From: Paenibacillus flagellatus
Lineage (GTDB): Bacteria; Bacillota; Bacilli; Paenibacillales; NBRC-103111
DNA length: 64,000 nucleotides
Direction: 5' to 3'
Assembly: GCF_003217775.1 (NCBI RefSeq)
Contig: NZ_QJVJ01000008.1
Coordinates: 62,001 to 126,000 of the forward strand
Positions 16,312-26,071 of the stretch are shown here, piece by piece. The position numbers and the translations under genes are program-made. The notes beneath the pieces are model-generated. The model worked only from the letters and a program-made list of their open reading frames with translations, had not been told where the DNA came from and did no database searches. Position 1 is the first letter of the stretch, and every line of letters begins with the position of its first letter.

Positions 16312-17163
16312 ATGAATTACGTGAAACCGGCCGAAGTGCTGCAAGGGATGATCGAGGCGGGGGCCGCCAAGGCGAAGCTTGCGACGTCGCAAATGATCGT
16401 GCGCGGCGCGATGGCGGGGGCGATATTGGCATGCGCCACGACGCTCGCCTATACGGCTTCGGTCCAGACGAAGGTGCCGCTCGTGGGCGCGCTCGTCTTC
16501 CCGGTCGGGTTCGTCATGATCGTGCTGCTCGGTCTCGAGCTCGTGACCGGCAGCTTCGCGCTCATCCCGTTGTCCGTACTGGAGAAGCGGACGTCGGCGT
16601 CGCGGATGATGGCGAATTACGGCTGGGTCATCGTCGGCCATCTGCTCGGCTGCGCGGCATATGCCGCGCTGTACGGGCTGACCGTCACGAAGATGGGCAC
16701 GGATGCGGGAGCTCCGCTCGCGCAGATGCTCGTTCAGACGGCCGAGGCGAAGACGATCGCTTACAAGCAGATGGGGCTCGGCGGCTTGATGCTCGTCTTC
16801 GTCAAGGCTGTGCTGTGCAACTGGATGGTGACGCTTGGAGCGGTCATGGCGTTCACCTCGGCTTCCGCGACGGGCAAAATCGTCGCCATGTGGCTGCCGA
16901 TTTTAACGTTCTTCGCGCAGGGGTTCGAGCATGCCGTCGTCAACCTGTTCGTCATCCCCGCCGGCATGATGCTGGGCGCGAACGTGAGCGCGGGCGACTG
17001 GTGGCTGTGGAACCAGCTGCCGGTGCTGATCGGCAACTTCGTCGGCGGCGTGCTGTTCACCGGGCTCCTCTTTTACTTCTCGCAAAAAGGAATCGTCCTG
17101 TCGCCGAATCGTCCGGCTGCGGGAGGCGGTTTGGAGCCGAGATCGACGGAGAAAAGCGCATGA
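16312..17163 (+). CDS. nirC: formate/nitrite transporter family channel
   Basis: A 283-residue FNT membrane protein with six hydrophobic helices. The start MNYVKPAEVLQGMIEAGAAK and the conserved GLELVTGSFAL and QGFEHAVVNLFVIPAG segments are typical. As a pentameric channel it would import nitrite, or formate, for the reductase encoded just upstream. AAAGGAGG precedes the ATG at a suitable distance. Its stop overlaps the cobA start. Confidence 0.92.
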   Translation: MNYVKPAEVLQGMIEAGAAKAKLATSQMIVRGAMAGAILACATTLAYTASVQTKVPLVGALVFPVGFVMIVLLGLELVTGSFALIPLSVLEKRTSASRMMANYGWVIVGHLLGCAAYAALYGLTVTKMGTDAGAPLAQMLVQTAEAKTIAYKQMGLGGLMLVFVKAVLCNWMVTLGAVMAFTSASATGKIVAMWLPILTFFAQGFEHAVVNLFVIPAGMMLGANVSAGDWWLWNQLPVLIGNFVGGVLFTGLLFYFSQKGIVLSPNRPAAGGGLEPRSTEKSA

Positions 17164-17939
17164 GAGCGGCGGCGGGGATCGTGCATATCGTCGGAGCCGG
17201 ACCGGGTGACCCCGAGCTCATTACCGTCAAGGCGATGCGTCGGATCCGATCCGCCGACGTCATCCTGTACGACCGGCTCGTCGGCGCGGAGCTGCTCGCG
17301 TACGCGAGGCCGGAAGCCGTGCTGGTCGATTGCGGCAAAGCGCCGGGGCGGCATGCGATGACGCAGGAGGCGATCCACGATGCGCTGATCCGGTACGCGC
17401 TCGAAGGCAATACGGTCGTCCGGCTGAAGGGCGGCGATCCGTTCGTCTTCGGACGCGGCGGGGAAGAGGCGCTCGCGCTGGCGGCCCGCGGCATCCCGTA
17501 CGAGGTCGTGCCCGGCATCACGTCCGCGATCGGGGCGGCGGCGTCCGCCGGCATCCCGCTTACGCACCGGGGTGTCGCGGCCTCGTTCGCCGTCGTCACC
17601 GGAAGCCGCCGTCACGGGGAGGAGGCGGACGTCCGTTGGGATTTGCTTGCCCATGGCGCGGACACCCTTGTCATCTACATGGGAGTCGGTCGTCTCGGCT
17701 CGATCCGCGACGAGCTTCTGAAGCACGGCAAGCCGGGCTCGACGCCGGTCGCGCTGATCGAGCGCGGGACGTCGCCGAGCGAGCGGATCGTCACCGGGAC
17801 GCTCGCCAACGTACAGAAGCTGGCGGAGTCGATGAAGCTGGACAATCCCGCGCTGATCGTCGTCGGCGAGACGGTCCGGGTACGCGAGCTGCTGAGCTTG
17901 TACGGAAGCGGGCTCGCTTCCGGTTACGGGCAAGCGTAG
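17160..17939 (+). CDS. cobA: uroporphyrinogen-III C-methyltransferase
   Basis: A 259-residue SUMT. It has the N-terminal VHIVGAGPGDPELIT motif, the GGDPFVFGRGGEE loop that binds SAM, and VPGITSA. It methylates uroporphyrinogen III at C2 and C7 to precorrin-2, the first step to siroheme, the NirB cofactor. The ATG at 17160 overlaps the nirC stop (ATGA). The dehydrogenase/ferrochelatase steps are not in the window. Confidence 0.93.
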   Translation: MRAAAGIVHIVGAGPGDPELITVKAMRRIRSADVILYDRLVGAELLAYARPEAVLVDCGKAPGRHAMTQEAIHDALIRYALEGNTVVRLKGGDPFVFGRGGEEALALAARGIPYEVVPGITSAIGAAASAGIPLTHRGVAASFAVVTGSRRHGEEADVRWDLLAHGADTLVIYMGVGRLGSIRDELLKHGKPGSTPVALIERGTSPSERIVTGTLANVQKLAESMKLDNPALIVVGETVRVRELLSLYGSGLASGYGQA

Positions 17940-18051
17940 TCCGGGACGGGCTGCGTTTCTCTTTTTTCCATTAGGCAAGACGAACCCGGATATGCTATGC
18001 TATCGTCTGAATCTTGTATCCCGGCAATCGGGGTTCGAAATAGGTGACATC

Positions 18052-19431
18052 ATGGAAAAGCAATCGTTCCGCCTGGTTTCGCTCACATGGCCCATCTTCC
18101 TCGAGCTGCTGCTGTTCATGCTGATGGGCAGCGTCGACACGTTCATGCTCAGCCGGGTATCGGACGACGCGGTATCGGCGGTCGGGGCGGCGAACCAGAT
18201 CGTCTCGGTCGCGATCCTTATATTGGAAGTGATCGGCAACGGCGCGGCGATCGTCATCGCCCAGTATTTGGGCTCGCGGATGCTGTACGAGGCGTCGCGC
18301 ATATCGGCGACCGCGGTCGCCTTGAACGCGCTCGTCGGCCTCGCCTTGAGCCTGCTGTTCCTCCTGGGCGGAGGGGCGATGCTGCGGGCGATGAACTTGC
18401 ACGGCGACATTTTGGCGCACGCCGAGACGTATCTCGCCATCGTGGGCGGAGGCATCTTCCTGCAGGCGCTCATTAATATCGCGGCCGCCATCGTACGGAC
18501 GCACGGGTTTACGAAAGAAACGATGCTCGTCTCGCTCGGCATGAACGTCGTGCACGTCATCGGCAACTATTTGCTCATTTTCGGCCATTGGGGGCTGCCC
18601 GAGCTGGGCGTGAAGGGGGCGGCGATCTCTACGGTCGCCAGCCGGCTGCTCTGCATGGCCGTGTTTTTCTGGCTCATGTATCGCGTCATGGAGGTGCGGA
18701 TTCAAGCGGCGCACTACGTCAAGCTGTCCGTCACCCATATACGCGGCATTTTGAGAATCGGCATCCCGTCCGCGTTCGAGCAAATATTGTACCATTCGTG
18801 CCAGCTCGTCTTTTTCTTCTACGCCACGTTCCTCGGGGCGGAGGCGCTCGCCTCCCGCCAATATGCTTCGAACATTTCGACGTACGTCTACTTGTTCAGC
18901 GCGGCGGTCGGAATGGGAACGGCCATCATAACGGGAAGGCTCGTCGGAGCGAGGCGTACGGACGAGGCGTACGGACGGGTATGGGTCAGCGTGAAATGGG
19001 CGATGATCGCGACGGTCGCCATCGACTTGATCGTCATCGCCTTCCGCAAGCCGCTGCTCGGCCTGTTCACCGACAACCCGGATATCATCCGTCTGGGGGC
19101 GCAGGTGATCGTCCTCGGCCTGCTGCTCGAGACGGGGCGCACGTGCAACCTGGTCGTCATCAATTCGCTTCGGGCGGCGGGGGACGCGAAGTTTCCCGTG
19201 TACATCGGCTTGATCTCGATGGTCGGCATCAGCCTGCCGCTCGGCTATTTGCTCGTCTTCCGGCTCGATATGGGGCTTGCGGGCATATGGCTCGCCATCG
19301 CGGCGGACGAATGGATCCGCTCGATCGTCATGGTATTTCGCTGGCGCAGCCGGGCGTGGGAGCGGTACGGTCTCGTCCCGGTTCGGGAGCGGGAGGGGCC
19401 GCCGGAGCCGCCGGCCGTCACCGCAGGCTGA
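18052..19431 (+). CDS. MATE family efflux transporter
   Basis: A 459-residue membrane protein with twelve predicted helices in two related halves, starting FRLVSLTWPIFLELLLF with VDTFMLSRVSD at the end of helix 1, a MATE hallmark. MATE pumps export cationic drugs or metabolites using sodium or protons. The ATG at 18052 follows AGGTG; 20 more upstream codons are open but lack a ribosome site. It stands alone, and a bidirectional terminator separates it from the convergent lipoprotein gene. Confidence 0.88.
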   Translation: MEKQSFRLVSLTWPIFLELLLFMLMGSVDTFMLSRVSDDAVSAVGAANQIVSVAILILEVIGNGAAIVIAQYLGSRMLYEASRISATAVALNALVGLALSLLFLLGGGAMLRAMNLHGDILAHAETYLAIVGGGIFLQALINIAAAIVRTHGFTKETMLVSLGMNVVHVIGNYLLIFGHWGLPELGVKGAAISTVASRLLCMAVFFWLMYRVMEVRIQAAHYVKLSVTHIRGILRIGIPSAFEQILYHSCQLVFFFYATFLGAEALASRQYASNISTYVYLFSAAVGMGTAIITGRLVGARRTDEAYGRVWVSVKWAMIATVAIDLIVIAFRKPLLGLFTDNPDIIRLGAQVIVLGLLLETGRTCNLVVINSLRAAGDAKFPVYIGLISMVGISLPLGYLLVFRLDMGLAGIWLAIAADEWIRSIVMVFRWRSRAWERYGLVPVREREGPPEPPAVTAG

Positions 19432-19475
19432 AAAAAAGACTTCCATCCGGCGTGCAGCCGGCATGGAAGTCTTTT
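19431..19475. terminator. bidirectional intrinsic terminator
   Basis: AAGACTTCCAT-CCGGC pairs with GCCGG-ATGGAAGTCTT, with A7 on the left and T5 on the right. It closes the MATE gene and can also act as the end of the opposite transcript. Confidence 0.85.
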
Positions 19476-19565
19476 TCGCGTTTCGTCGCACCGGCCGCCA
19501 TGGGATGGGGATGGGATAGCCATGCCACGCTCGGTTCGTTTGCGGACGACGAATCGAAAACGCCT

Positions 19566-21188
19566 TTACTGGAATACGTACGTTTTGCCGAGCGCTTGGC
19601 TCACTTGCTGCGCGTAGAAGTCGAACGTTTCCTTCCCGCGGTATTTCGTCATGAGCTCTTCGCGGTATTTCGGCCAATTGGCGCCGGATTTCTCCTCGAA
19701 CAGCAGCTTGGCGAAATATTCGTAGCTTTTGTTGCGGAAGTCGCCGATGTTGACGCCGGCCGGCGGCGCGGTGCTGATCTGGATCGACGGGATGTATGTA
19801 TAGGATTTGATCGTCTCCAGAATGCGGCGGTCGCGGTCGGTTACGTCCGGGTCGACGACGTTCAGGCCGACGCGCTCCGGCTCGTTGACGCGAGAGAAGA
19901 AGTTCCAAATGTTCAGGAAGTCTCCGTTGTCGACGATATCGGTTTTGATCGCCGCCTTGTTCAGCGTGATCGTGCTGCCGTTTTTCGTATAATGCTTGCC
20001 TTCGAGGCCGTAATGGGTGAGCAAATACCCTTCCGGGCTGGCGAGATAGTCGAGAATCTCGACGCTGCGCCTGATTTTCTCCGGCGACTTGGCCGCCGTC
20101 GCGCTCGAGAACAGGAACGGCGAGCCGGGTACGTTTTCGGTCCAGATGCCCGTATCCTTGAACGGGTGGAACGGCACCCAGTCCGCCTTCGGATCGATGC
20201 CCTTCGCCTTGTTCTGGTAGCTGTTCGGGACGCTGTCGAGCGCGAACTTCTCGTCGGACAGGACGATGCCGACCTTTCCTTGGATCGCCTTGTCGAGATG
20301 CTGCGTGCCCTTGTTCAAAAACCAGTCCGGATCGACAATGCCTTCCTTCATCATGGCGACGACGTCGTCGAATACGCCCGTCAGCCTCAAGTCGGTCTGC
20401 GTGTCGACGAACCGGTCGCCCTCCAGCATGCTCGCCCCGATCAGCCCGTGCTTCAGCCATTGGGGGAAATCGTACGACAGCTGCTTGCCGTTGCCGGAAG
20501 CGGCGAACCCGTACGTATCCTTCTTGCCGTTGCCGTCCGGATCGTTGTTCGTGAACGCCCGCATGACGTTCAGCGTATCCTCGTACGTGACGGGCACGCT
20601 CAACCCGAGCTTGTCGAGCCAGTCCTTCCGCACGTAGTACGACCGGTAGCTGCGCGTCGCGTACGGCACCGGCGCCCGCCAAAAGCCTTTCTCCACCTCG
20701 TACGCCTTCAAGCTTTTCTCGTTGAACCAGTACTTGAAGTAGTTCGGCATCGTCTTCGGGCTGACGAACGGCGTCATATCGGCGAGCAGGCCGTCCTTCG
20801 CGAACTTTTGCGACGCCTGCCCCGTGGCGAGGAACATATCCGGCGCTTCGCCGCCGGCCAGAATGACGTTGATCTTGTTGTCGTAGTCCGTTCCGGCCTG
20901 CAGAAACTGCAGCTTCAGCTCGACGTTGAATTTGTCCTGGATCGTCTTCAGGACGAAGTCGTCCTTGGGCAAATTCGTATTGGCGCCGCCGGTGACGAAC
21001 CAGCTCAGCGTCACCTTCTCCTTGGCCGCGCCCGCCTGTTGCTCGCTTCCGGCCGGCGGATTGCCGGCGGCGGGCGTCTTGCCTTCGTCCGCGGCTCCGC
21101 CGCCGCACCCGCTCGCCAGCATCGCGACCGCCAGGCTGCCGGCGACCGGAACGGCGAGACGCTTCCACTTCGATGCGTTCGGTTTCAT
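19566..21188 (-). CDS. sugar-type ABC transporter substrate-binding lipoprotein (orphan)
   Basis: A 540-residue lipoprotein. The signal peptide ends in the lipobox LASGC with Cys28, so it is anchored outside the membrane. The mature part resembles the large extracellular solute-binding proteins (LplA/YtcQ type) common in Paenibacillus for oligosaccharides, with VILAGGEAPDMFLATG and many aromatic residues. GGAGGG precedes the ATG at 21188; upstream in-frame ATG codons are rejected. The usual two permease genes are not next to it. The membrane AraC regulator is encoded just upstream on the same strand. Confidence 0.87.
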   Translation of the reverse strand: MKPNASKWKRLAVPVAGSLAVAMLASGCGGGAADEGKTPAAGNPPAGSEQQAGAAKEKVTLSWFVTGGANTNLPKDDFVLKTIQDKFNVELKLQFLQAGTDYDNKINVILAGGEAPDMFLATGQASQKFAKDGLLADMTPFVSPKTMPNYFKYWFNEKSLKAYEVEKGFWRAPVPYATRSYRSYYVRKDWLDKLGLSVPVTYEDTLNVMRAFTNNDPDGNGKKDTYGFAASGNGKQLSYDFPQWLKHGLIGASMLEGDRFVDTQTDLRLTGVFDDVVAMMKEGIVDPDWFLNKGTQHLDKAIQGKVGIVLSDEKFALDSVPNSYQNKAKGIDPKADWVPFHPFKDTGIWTENVPGSPFLFSSATAAKSPEKIRRSVEILDYLASPEGYLLTHYGLEGKHYTKNGSTITLNKAAIKTDIVDNGDFLNIWNFFSRVNEPERVGLNVVDPDVTDRDRRILETIKSYTYIPSIQISTAPPAGVNIGDFRNKSYEYFAKLLFEEKSGANWPKYREELMTKYRGKETFDFYAQQVSQALGKTYVFQ

Positions 21189-21251
21189 GCCTGGACCCTC
21201 CTTTGTCGGTAGTTCGTACCGAGCATGACATAAAGGAAGCGCGCCGCGAAA

Positions 21252-21300
21252 CTGTACTTTCGTCGAAACGGTCGACAAGGGGCACTGTACTTTTGCCGAA
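21252..21300 (-). promoter_or_regulatory. direct-repeat operator upstream of the binding lipoprotein gene
   Basis: Two near-identical 16-mers, CTGTACTTTCGTCGAA (21252-21267) and CTGTACTTTTGCCGAA (21285-21300), lie 33 bases apart in the same orientation. A third CTGTAC is at 21304-21309. AraC-type regulators bind such direct repeats, and the regulator gene is next door. Confidence 0.5.
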
Positions 21301-21360
21301 TCGCTGTACAGCACCCGCGCCGTCGGCGGATGGAGCCGCGAAAGTCCGCCGCCGCAGCCA

Positions 21361-23730
21361 TTATTGGAGCGCGTTTTTCATCCGGTATTCCTTCGGTGTG
21401 GAGCCGAATTTTTTCTTGAACAGACGGAAGAAGTAGCTTTGATTCTCGAAGCCGACCTTCTCCATGACGGCGTTGACGCTGTAATGCTCGTCGGCGAGCA
21501 GGCGAAGCGCGTGGCGCAGCCGGACTTCGGTAATATATTCCGGGATCGACAGCCCGGCATGCTGCTTGAACAGCTTGCTCGCATGGGCGGGCGACAGCCG
21601 GACGGCGGAAGCGATCTGCTGCAGGCACAGACCGGGGTCGGGGTAGCGCGCGTCGACCATCTGCTTGACGGTGTCGACGATGAGCCGGTGCGTCAGCTCG
21701 GCCGTCGTCGTCTTGCTTTCGTCCAGCAGCCCGCCGACCGTCTCCCGGACGAACCGCCTCGCTTCGTCGAGCGATTCGGCGGCGGCGAGACGCTGCGCGG
21801 CGTGCTGGGCGTCGTAGCGGAGCTGCTGCACCCGGCTCGCGTTCAGCTCGCCGAACGTTCGGCTCAAATGCGCGGATAGGTGAAACAAGCCGAACACCAT
21901 CTGATCGCTCCGCAGACCGGCGATGCCGGCGAACCATTCGTCGATCGCCTCGAGCGCCGCCTCCCGGCGGCCGCTCTTGATCGATTCGGCCAGCTTCTTC
22001 TCGAGGGCGGGCGCGGGCTCGTATGGGCCGGAGCGCTCGTTGCGCTCGACCGATTGCGGGGTAATGAGCGCGCCGCGGCCGAAGATGAGCCGGTACTTCC
22101 CCAGCTCCAGCGCCTGTCCGTACGAGCGGCTGACGTCGCGGTAACGGTCGCAGGGGGCGCTCAGCGCCGCGCTGAGCGAAATGCGGTAATAGCGCGATAC
22201 CGCTTGCTGAATCGCCCGAAGCCGTTCGGCGAGCGCGTCCGGAAGCGCGTCGTCCTGGGCGTCGCCCGGCTCGCCCGGGTCGATCCGCATGAGCGCGACG
22301 AGATGGTCGTGGCTCATGTCGATGACGGCCGTCCGGCGCAAGCCGGACAGCATTTCGCCGGCGATGTTGCCGACGGCGAACTTGTAGGCGTGGCGGTCGC
22401 GCTCGTCGACCCGGCTCGCGAACTCCCGGTAGTTGTCGATCTGCAGCAGCGCGACCTGCAGACGGGAGCCCTCCGGCAAGCGGAAGTCGCACTGCTCCTC
22501 GATTTCGAGAAAGTCGAGCGGGGTCAGGCTCTCGCTGTCGGCGATCCATTTCTTCAGCAAATACGACTGGACGAGACGCCCTTGCGCCTGCTGCTCCGTC
22601 ACCAGCTCCTGCATCCGCCCGACCGTCGCCTGGAAGGCGCCGGAGATGAACGCCAGCTCGTCCTTGCCGCCGCCCCCGGCCGGCACCGGCTCGCGCACAT
22701 GACCGCGTATCGTCCGCAGCAGCGTCTCGATCGGCCGATACAGCTTGAACGATATAATGACGGAACCGGCCAGCGAGAGGACGATGAACAGGCCGATCAA
22801 GCCGAACGACAGCCCCCGCATCCGCATAATGTCGCGAAACAGTTGGCCGTACGGCTGCACGCTGAGCACGACCCAGTCGTTCGCCCGGGACGCCATGTAC
22901 GACACGATCGCCTTGCTTTCGCCGGTGCCGCTGACGAACAGCTGCGCCGTCGCGCCCGAGCGCGCCATCCGCTCCTTCACTTGGCGGCTCAAGCCGTCGG
23001 GGGCGAGCCAGCGCTTCGCCTCCGGGTCGTACATGCTGCCGTCGCCGTTTACGAGCAGGAGCCGCCCGCTGCCGCCGTCGTTCAGCCGGGCGATCGTTTC
23101 GAGCTGGGCGAACAGCCAGTCCGGCTTGACGTTGACGATGACCGAGCCGGGCTTGCCTTTCTCCCCTGTCGTAGGTCCGAACAGGAAGTACGAGAAGAAG
23201 TCGATTTCGCTGCGGCCGTCCGAAGCGGCGCGAAGCGATACGGGAAGGAGCTTCAGCTTCGGAATGTCGGGATGCTCGCGAACGTACCGGTCGATCGTTC
23301 CGTTGACTCCTTCGTCCGTGCAGGGCCATATGGCGTTGGGGGAGTAGGAGTAATAGCAGCCGTTCGTCTTGTTGTAGACGGTGACCGAATGCAGGAACGG
23401 AAACGCCTTGGCGATTCGCTCGAGCGCCATGATGCGTTGGTACAGATCGTACGTCCGCGTAATGTCGGCGTTCATCAATTCGGCGATATCGGGATCGAAA
23501 TACGCCGAGATCGCCGCATTTTTGACGAGCTCGTTCGTCGAATCGATGCTGTAAACCGTTTGGGCCAGCATTTTCTCGTTAGCCGCCTTCTGGATCGACA
23601 GCACCGTTTTCTCCGTGTGGTAGTAAAGCGTCACGGTCGCCCCGGTCAGCGTGACGACGAGCAGAATCGATACGGACAGCAGGATGTTGAACAAATATTT
23701 GCGCGACCGCAAGCTGTGAGACACGTTCAA
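21361..23730 (-). CDS. membrane-anchored AraC family regulator (YesN/YesS-like)
   Basis: A 789-residue sensor-regulator. An N-terminal membrane helix (about 14-36), an extracellular sensing region, and a second membrane helix (about 305-330, GLIGLFIVLSLAGSVIISF) are followed by a HAMP-like linker and a central cytosolic region. The C-terminal AraC double helix-turn-helix (about 690-785) contains LSPAHASKLFKQH and VGFENQSYFFRLFKKKFG. Paenibacillus uses such proteins to detect sugars directly and activate ABC importers. The start is TTG with AGGGGGGA upstream. A cre-like site lies just before the gene. Confidence 0.88.
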   Translation of the reverse strand: MNVSHSLRSRKYLFNILLSVSILLVVTLTGATVTLYYHTEKTVLSIQKAANEKMLAQTVYSIDSTNELVKNAAISAYFDPDIAELMNADITRTYDLYQRIMALERIAKAFPFLHSVTVYNKTNGCYYSYSPNAIWPCTDEGVNGTIDRYVREHPDIPKLKLLPVSLRAASDGRSEIDFFSYFLFGPTTGEKGKPGSVIVNVKPDWLFAQLETIARLNDGGSGRLLLVNGDGSMYDPEAKRWLAPDGLSRQVKERMARSGATAQLFVSGTGESKAIVSYMASRANDWVVLSVQPYGQLFRDIMRMRGLSFGLIGLFIVLSLAGSVIISFKLYRPIETLLRTIRGHVREPVPAGGGGKDELAFISGAFQATVGRMQELVTEQQAQGRLVQSYLLKKWIADSESLTPLDFLEIEEQCDFRLPEGSRLQVALLQIDNYREFASRVDERDRHAYKFAVGNIAGEMLSGLRRTAVIDMSHDHLVALMRIDPGEPGDAQDDALPDALAERLRAIQQAVSRYYRISLSAALSAPCDRYRDVSRSYGQALELGKYRLIFGRGALITPQSVERNERSGPYEPAPALEKKLAESIKSGRREAALEAIDEWFAGIAGLRSDQMVFGLFHLSAHLSRTFGELNASRVQQLRYDAQHAAQRLAAAESLDEARRFVRETVGGLLDESKTTTAELTHRLIVDTVKQMVDARYPDPGLCLQQIASAVRLSPAHASKLFKQHAGLSIPEYITEVRLRHALRLLADEHYSVNAVMEKVGFENQSYFFRLFKKKFGSTPKEYRMKNALQ

Positions 23731-23760
23731 GCGGATCCCCCCTTACCCTTCCCATCTATA

Positions 23761-23774
23761 TGAAAGCGATTGCA
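23761..23774. promoter_or_regulatory. candidate CcpA (cre) site
   Basis: TGAAAGCGATTGCA matches the cre consensus TGWAANCGNTNWCA except at one position, and is part of a longer dyad (TGAAA...TTTCA). It lies about 30 bases before the regulator start, where CcpA binding would block transcription when preferred sugars are present. Confidence 0.5.
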
Positions 23775-23967
23775 TTTCATTCGTCCGTCAAAGGCTTCGA
23801 TCCTTCTTATTATACTGCATTCGACGCAGCGGGGGGAGAGCGCGGACGGCTGGGCAGAAACAAAGCCGCTTAAGCGACGGGAGGTCCGCGATCGCGATCC
23901 TGCATGCACGGGGAGGGGAGGGGCGGATGGACGCGGCGATTTCCGCCCAAGGAGCCTCGCACCCCGA

Positions 23968-24657
23968 TTAGAGCATTCCTTCGTCCTGCGCCTTGCGGGC
24001 CGCTTGAATGCGGTCGCGCACGTCCATTTTCGCGTATACGTTCGAAATGTAATTTTTGACCGTTCCTTCCGACAAAAACAGCTTCTCGGCGATTTCCCGG
24101 TTCGACAAGCCGTCGGACAAACAGTGCAGCACCTGCAGCTCCCGCTCGCTCAAGCCGTAACCGTCGGGCTTGGAGCCGGCGGCCGACTCCCGGCCCCGTT
24201 CCCCCGCACCGCCCGCCGTCGGAGCTCCGTTGCCTTGCCGCACCTGCTCGATGAGCATTTTCGCGATGTCCTGCGGGATGAGCGTACCGCCGCGATGCAC
24301 CCATTTGATCCCCTCGGCCAGCTCCTTCGGATGAATCGCCTTCAGCAAATACCCTTCCGCCCCAGCGCCCAGCGCGTCGACGACATAATCGATTTCCTGG
24401 AACGTGGTCAGGATGATGACCCGCATATCCGGCCATCGCCGCTTGATTTCGCGGGTCGCTTGGACGCCGTCCATTTCCGGCATGCGCACGTCCATGAGAA
24501 TGACGTTCGGCGAAGCCGATTCGGCTAGCGCCACCGCGGCCCGCCCGTTCTCCGCCAGTCCGACGACCTCGATTTCGGGATCCATATCGAGCACGATGTG
24601 CAAGCTTTCGCGGATCAAGTCTTGGTCGTCGACGAGCAGCAGCTTGATGTCTTTCAT
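23968..24657 (-). CDS. NarL/LuxR-type response regulator
   Basis: A 229-residue regulator. The receiver domain (about 1-120) has the acidic pair in LLVDDQD, the phospho-acceptor in ILMDVRMPEMDG, and a conserved Lys in YLLKAIHP. A variable linker leads to a C-terminal LuxR helix-turn-helix (about 165-225) with LSERELQVLHCLSDGLSNRE and GTVKNYISNVY. The ATG overlaps the kinase stop codon (ATGA). The likely target is the divergent ABC transporter operon at 26.07 kb. Confidence 0.93.
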   Translation of the reverse strand: MKDIKLLLVDDQDLIRESLHIVLDMDPEIEVVGLAENGRAAVALAESASPNVILMDVRMPEMDGVQATREIKRRWPDMRVIILTTFQEIDYVVDALGAGAEGYLLKAIHPKELAEGIKWVHRGGTLIPQDIAKMLIEQVRQGNGAPTAGGAGERGRESAAGSKPDGYGLSERELQVLHCLSDGLSNREIAEKLFLSEGTVKNYISNVYAKMDVRDRIQAARKAQDEGML

Positions 24658-25859
24658 GACGATTCTCCTTTCGGCGCGATCGGAACTTCGCAGACGACGA
24701 TCGTGCCTTCCCCGGCGCGGGAGACGATGCGAAGCGAGCCCTGCATCGATGCGAGACGCTGCTCCATCCCCCGCAAGCCGAAGCCGCGGTTCAGCTCGTT
24801 CGTCCCTTTCCCGTCGTCCTGCACCTGCAGAATCAGCCGCTCGCGCTCGAACAGCAGCGATACCGCTATCGTATTCGCCAGCCCATGACGCTTCGCGTTC
24901 GTAAGCGACTCCTGCAGACAGCGGACGAGCGTCAGCTTCGTCTGCTTCGCCACGTCGAGCGGCGGGCCGGACGCCCGGAACGAGACGCGCGTTCCCGTAT
25001 GCGTCTCGAACTCCTCGACGAGCCGGGACAGCCGGTCGGCAAGGCCGCCCTCGTCCTCCTGCGGCGATATTTGATGGATGCTGCGGCGAATTTCCTCCAA
25101 GCCGTTCCGCGTCACGTCGCGGAGCACGCCCAGCTTCTCCTTCGCCTTGTGCGGCGCCGATTCGATCAAGTACGAGACGGCGTCCATCCCCATGATGACC
25201 GACGTGAACGTATGCCCGACCGTGTCGTGCAGCTCGACGGCGAGCCGGTTGCGCTCCTCGAGCAGCGTAATTTGCTCGATCTGGCTCGCGTACTGCTCCA
25301 GCACTTGATTTTGCTCCCGGATGAGGCCGTACAGCGTCTCGTTCTCGTCCAGCACTTTCTGCATCCGCAAGTTCGTCGCCAGCATGCGCCGCAGCGCCAC
25401 CCCGAGCCCGAACAGCAGCGAATAGTCGACGAGCCGTCCGAAGAAGGCGATCAGGTGGAACTCTTTGACGATGAACGCGGTTAAGACGGGGAACAGCAGG
25501 ACGAACGCGGGCACGGTGAACGGCATCGTCCGGCGCCAGGACAAGAAGCCGACGAGCAGCGCAGGCAGGAGAATAATGCTGGCCTCCTCCTGCAGATGTG
25601 CGGTCAAATACGTCTGCAAGCTCCCGGCTGTCGCGAATACCGCAACCGGGAACATCGCCGTGTTCACGTAGCCCGGACGCCAGAAGGCGAGCGGGATTAC
25701 ATACGTCGCCAACAGCGCGATAAGCATCGTGAAAAACGGAATGTCGCCGAAGATGTCCGGCTTGAAAAACAAATAGGCGAGCCCGAGGGCGAACCACAGC
25801 GTGTAGATGATGAACAGCATCCATTCGATCCAATGCCAAGGCCTTCGTTCGACGAACAT
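24654..25859 (-). CDS. HisKA_3-type sensor histidine kinase
   Basis: A 401-residue kinase. About five membrane helices fill residues 8-150. A coiled linker leads to the HisKA_3 dimerisation domain with the phosphorylated His in LAVELHDTVGH, and an ATPase domain with LTNAKRHG, DDGKGT and GFGLRGMEQR. It phosphorylates the adjacent regulator. The ATG at 25859 follows AAGGAGTG; 41 upstream codons are open but have no ribosome site. The layout resembles kinases controlling lipid- or antibiotic-responsive ABC exporters (LnrJ/DesK type). Confidence 0.92.
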   Translation of the reverse strand: MFVERRPWHWIEWMLFIIYTLWFALGLAYLFFKPDIFGDIPFFTMLIALLATYVIPLAFWRPGYVNTAMFPVAVFATAGSLQTYLTAHLQEEASIILLPALLVGFLSWRRTMPFTVPAFVLLFPVLTAFIVKEFHLIAFFGRLVDYSLLFGLGVALRRMLATNLRMQKVLDENETLYGLIREQNQVLEQYASQIEQITLLEERNRLAVELHDTVGHTFTSVIMGMDAVSYLIESAPHKAKEKLGVLRDVTRNGLEEIRRSIHQISPQEDEGGLADRLSRLVEEFETHTGTRVSFRASGPPLDVAKQTKLTLVRCLQESLTNAKRHGLANTIAVSLLFERERLILQVQDDGKGTNELNRGFGLRGMEQRLASMQGSLRIVSRAGEGTIVVCEVPIAPKGESS

Positions 25860-26071
25860 GCGGGCATCACTCCTTATGCGAGCGCGCCGCGGGCGCCCGA
25901 TCGCGCGATGATAATACCGTTTCGTATCATTGTACCCCAATTCCTCATTCCGCGGGTAGTGTCGGCCGGTCATTCGCCGCATGACCGATCATATGACCGC
26001 CTTCACTAACCTTCCGTGACTTCCGGAGGTTATGGTAGAACAAGCGAAAATCGACCAGGGAGGAATGTGCG

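Noticed and set aside
18588-21212. Plus-strand open frame of 874 codons
   Set aside because: It runs through a strong terminator and is antisense to the lipoprotein gene; GC-rich DNA gives long chance frames.
17995-21285. Long minus-strand open frame of 1096 codons
   Set aside because: It is a shadow of the MATE gene and the out-of-frame image of the binding lipoprotein; Arg/Gly-rich and with no domain.
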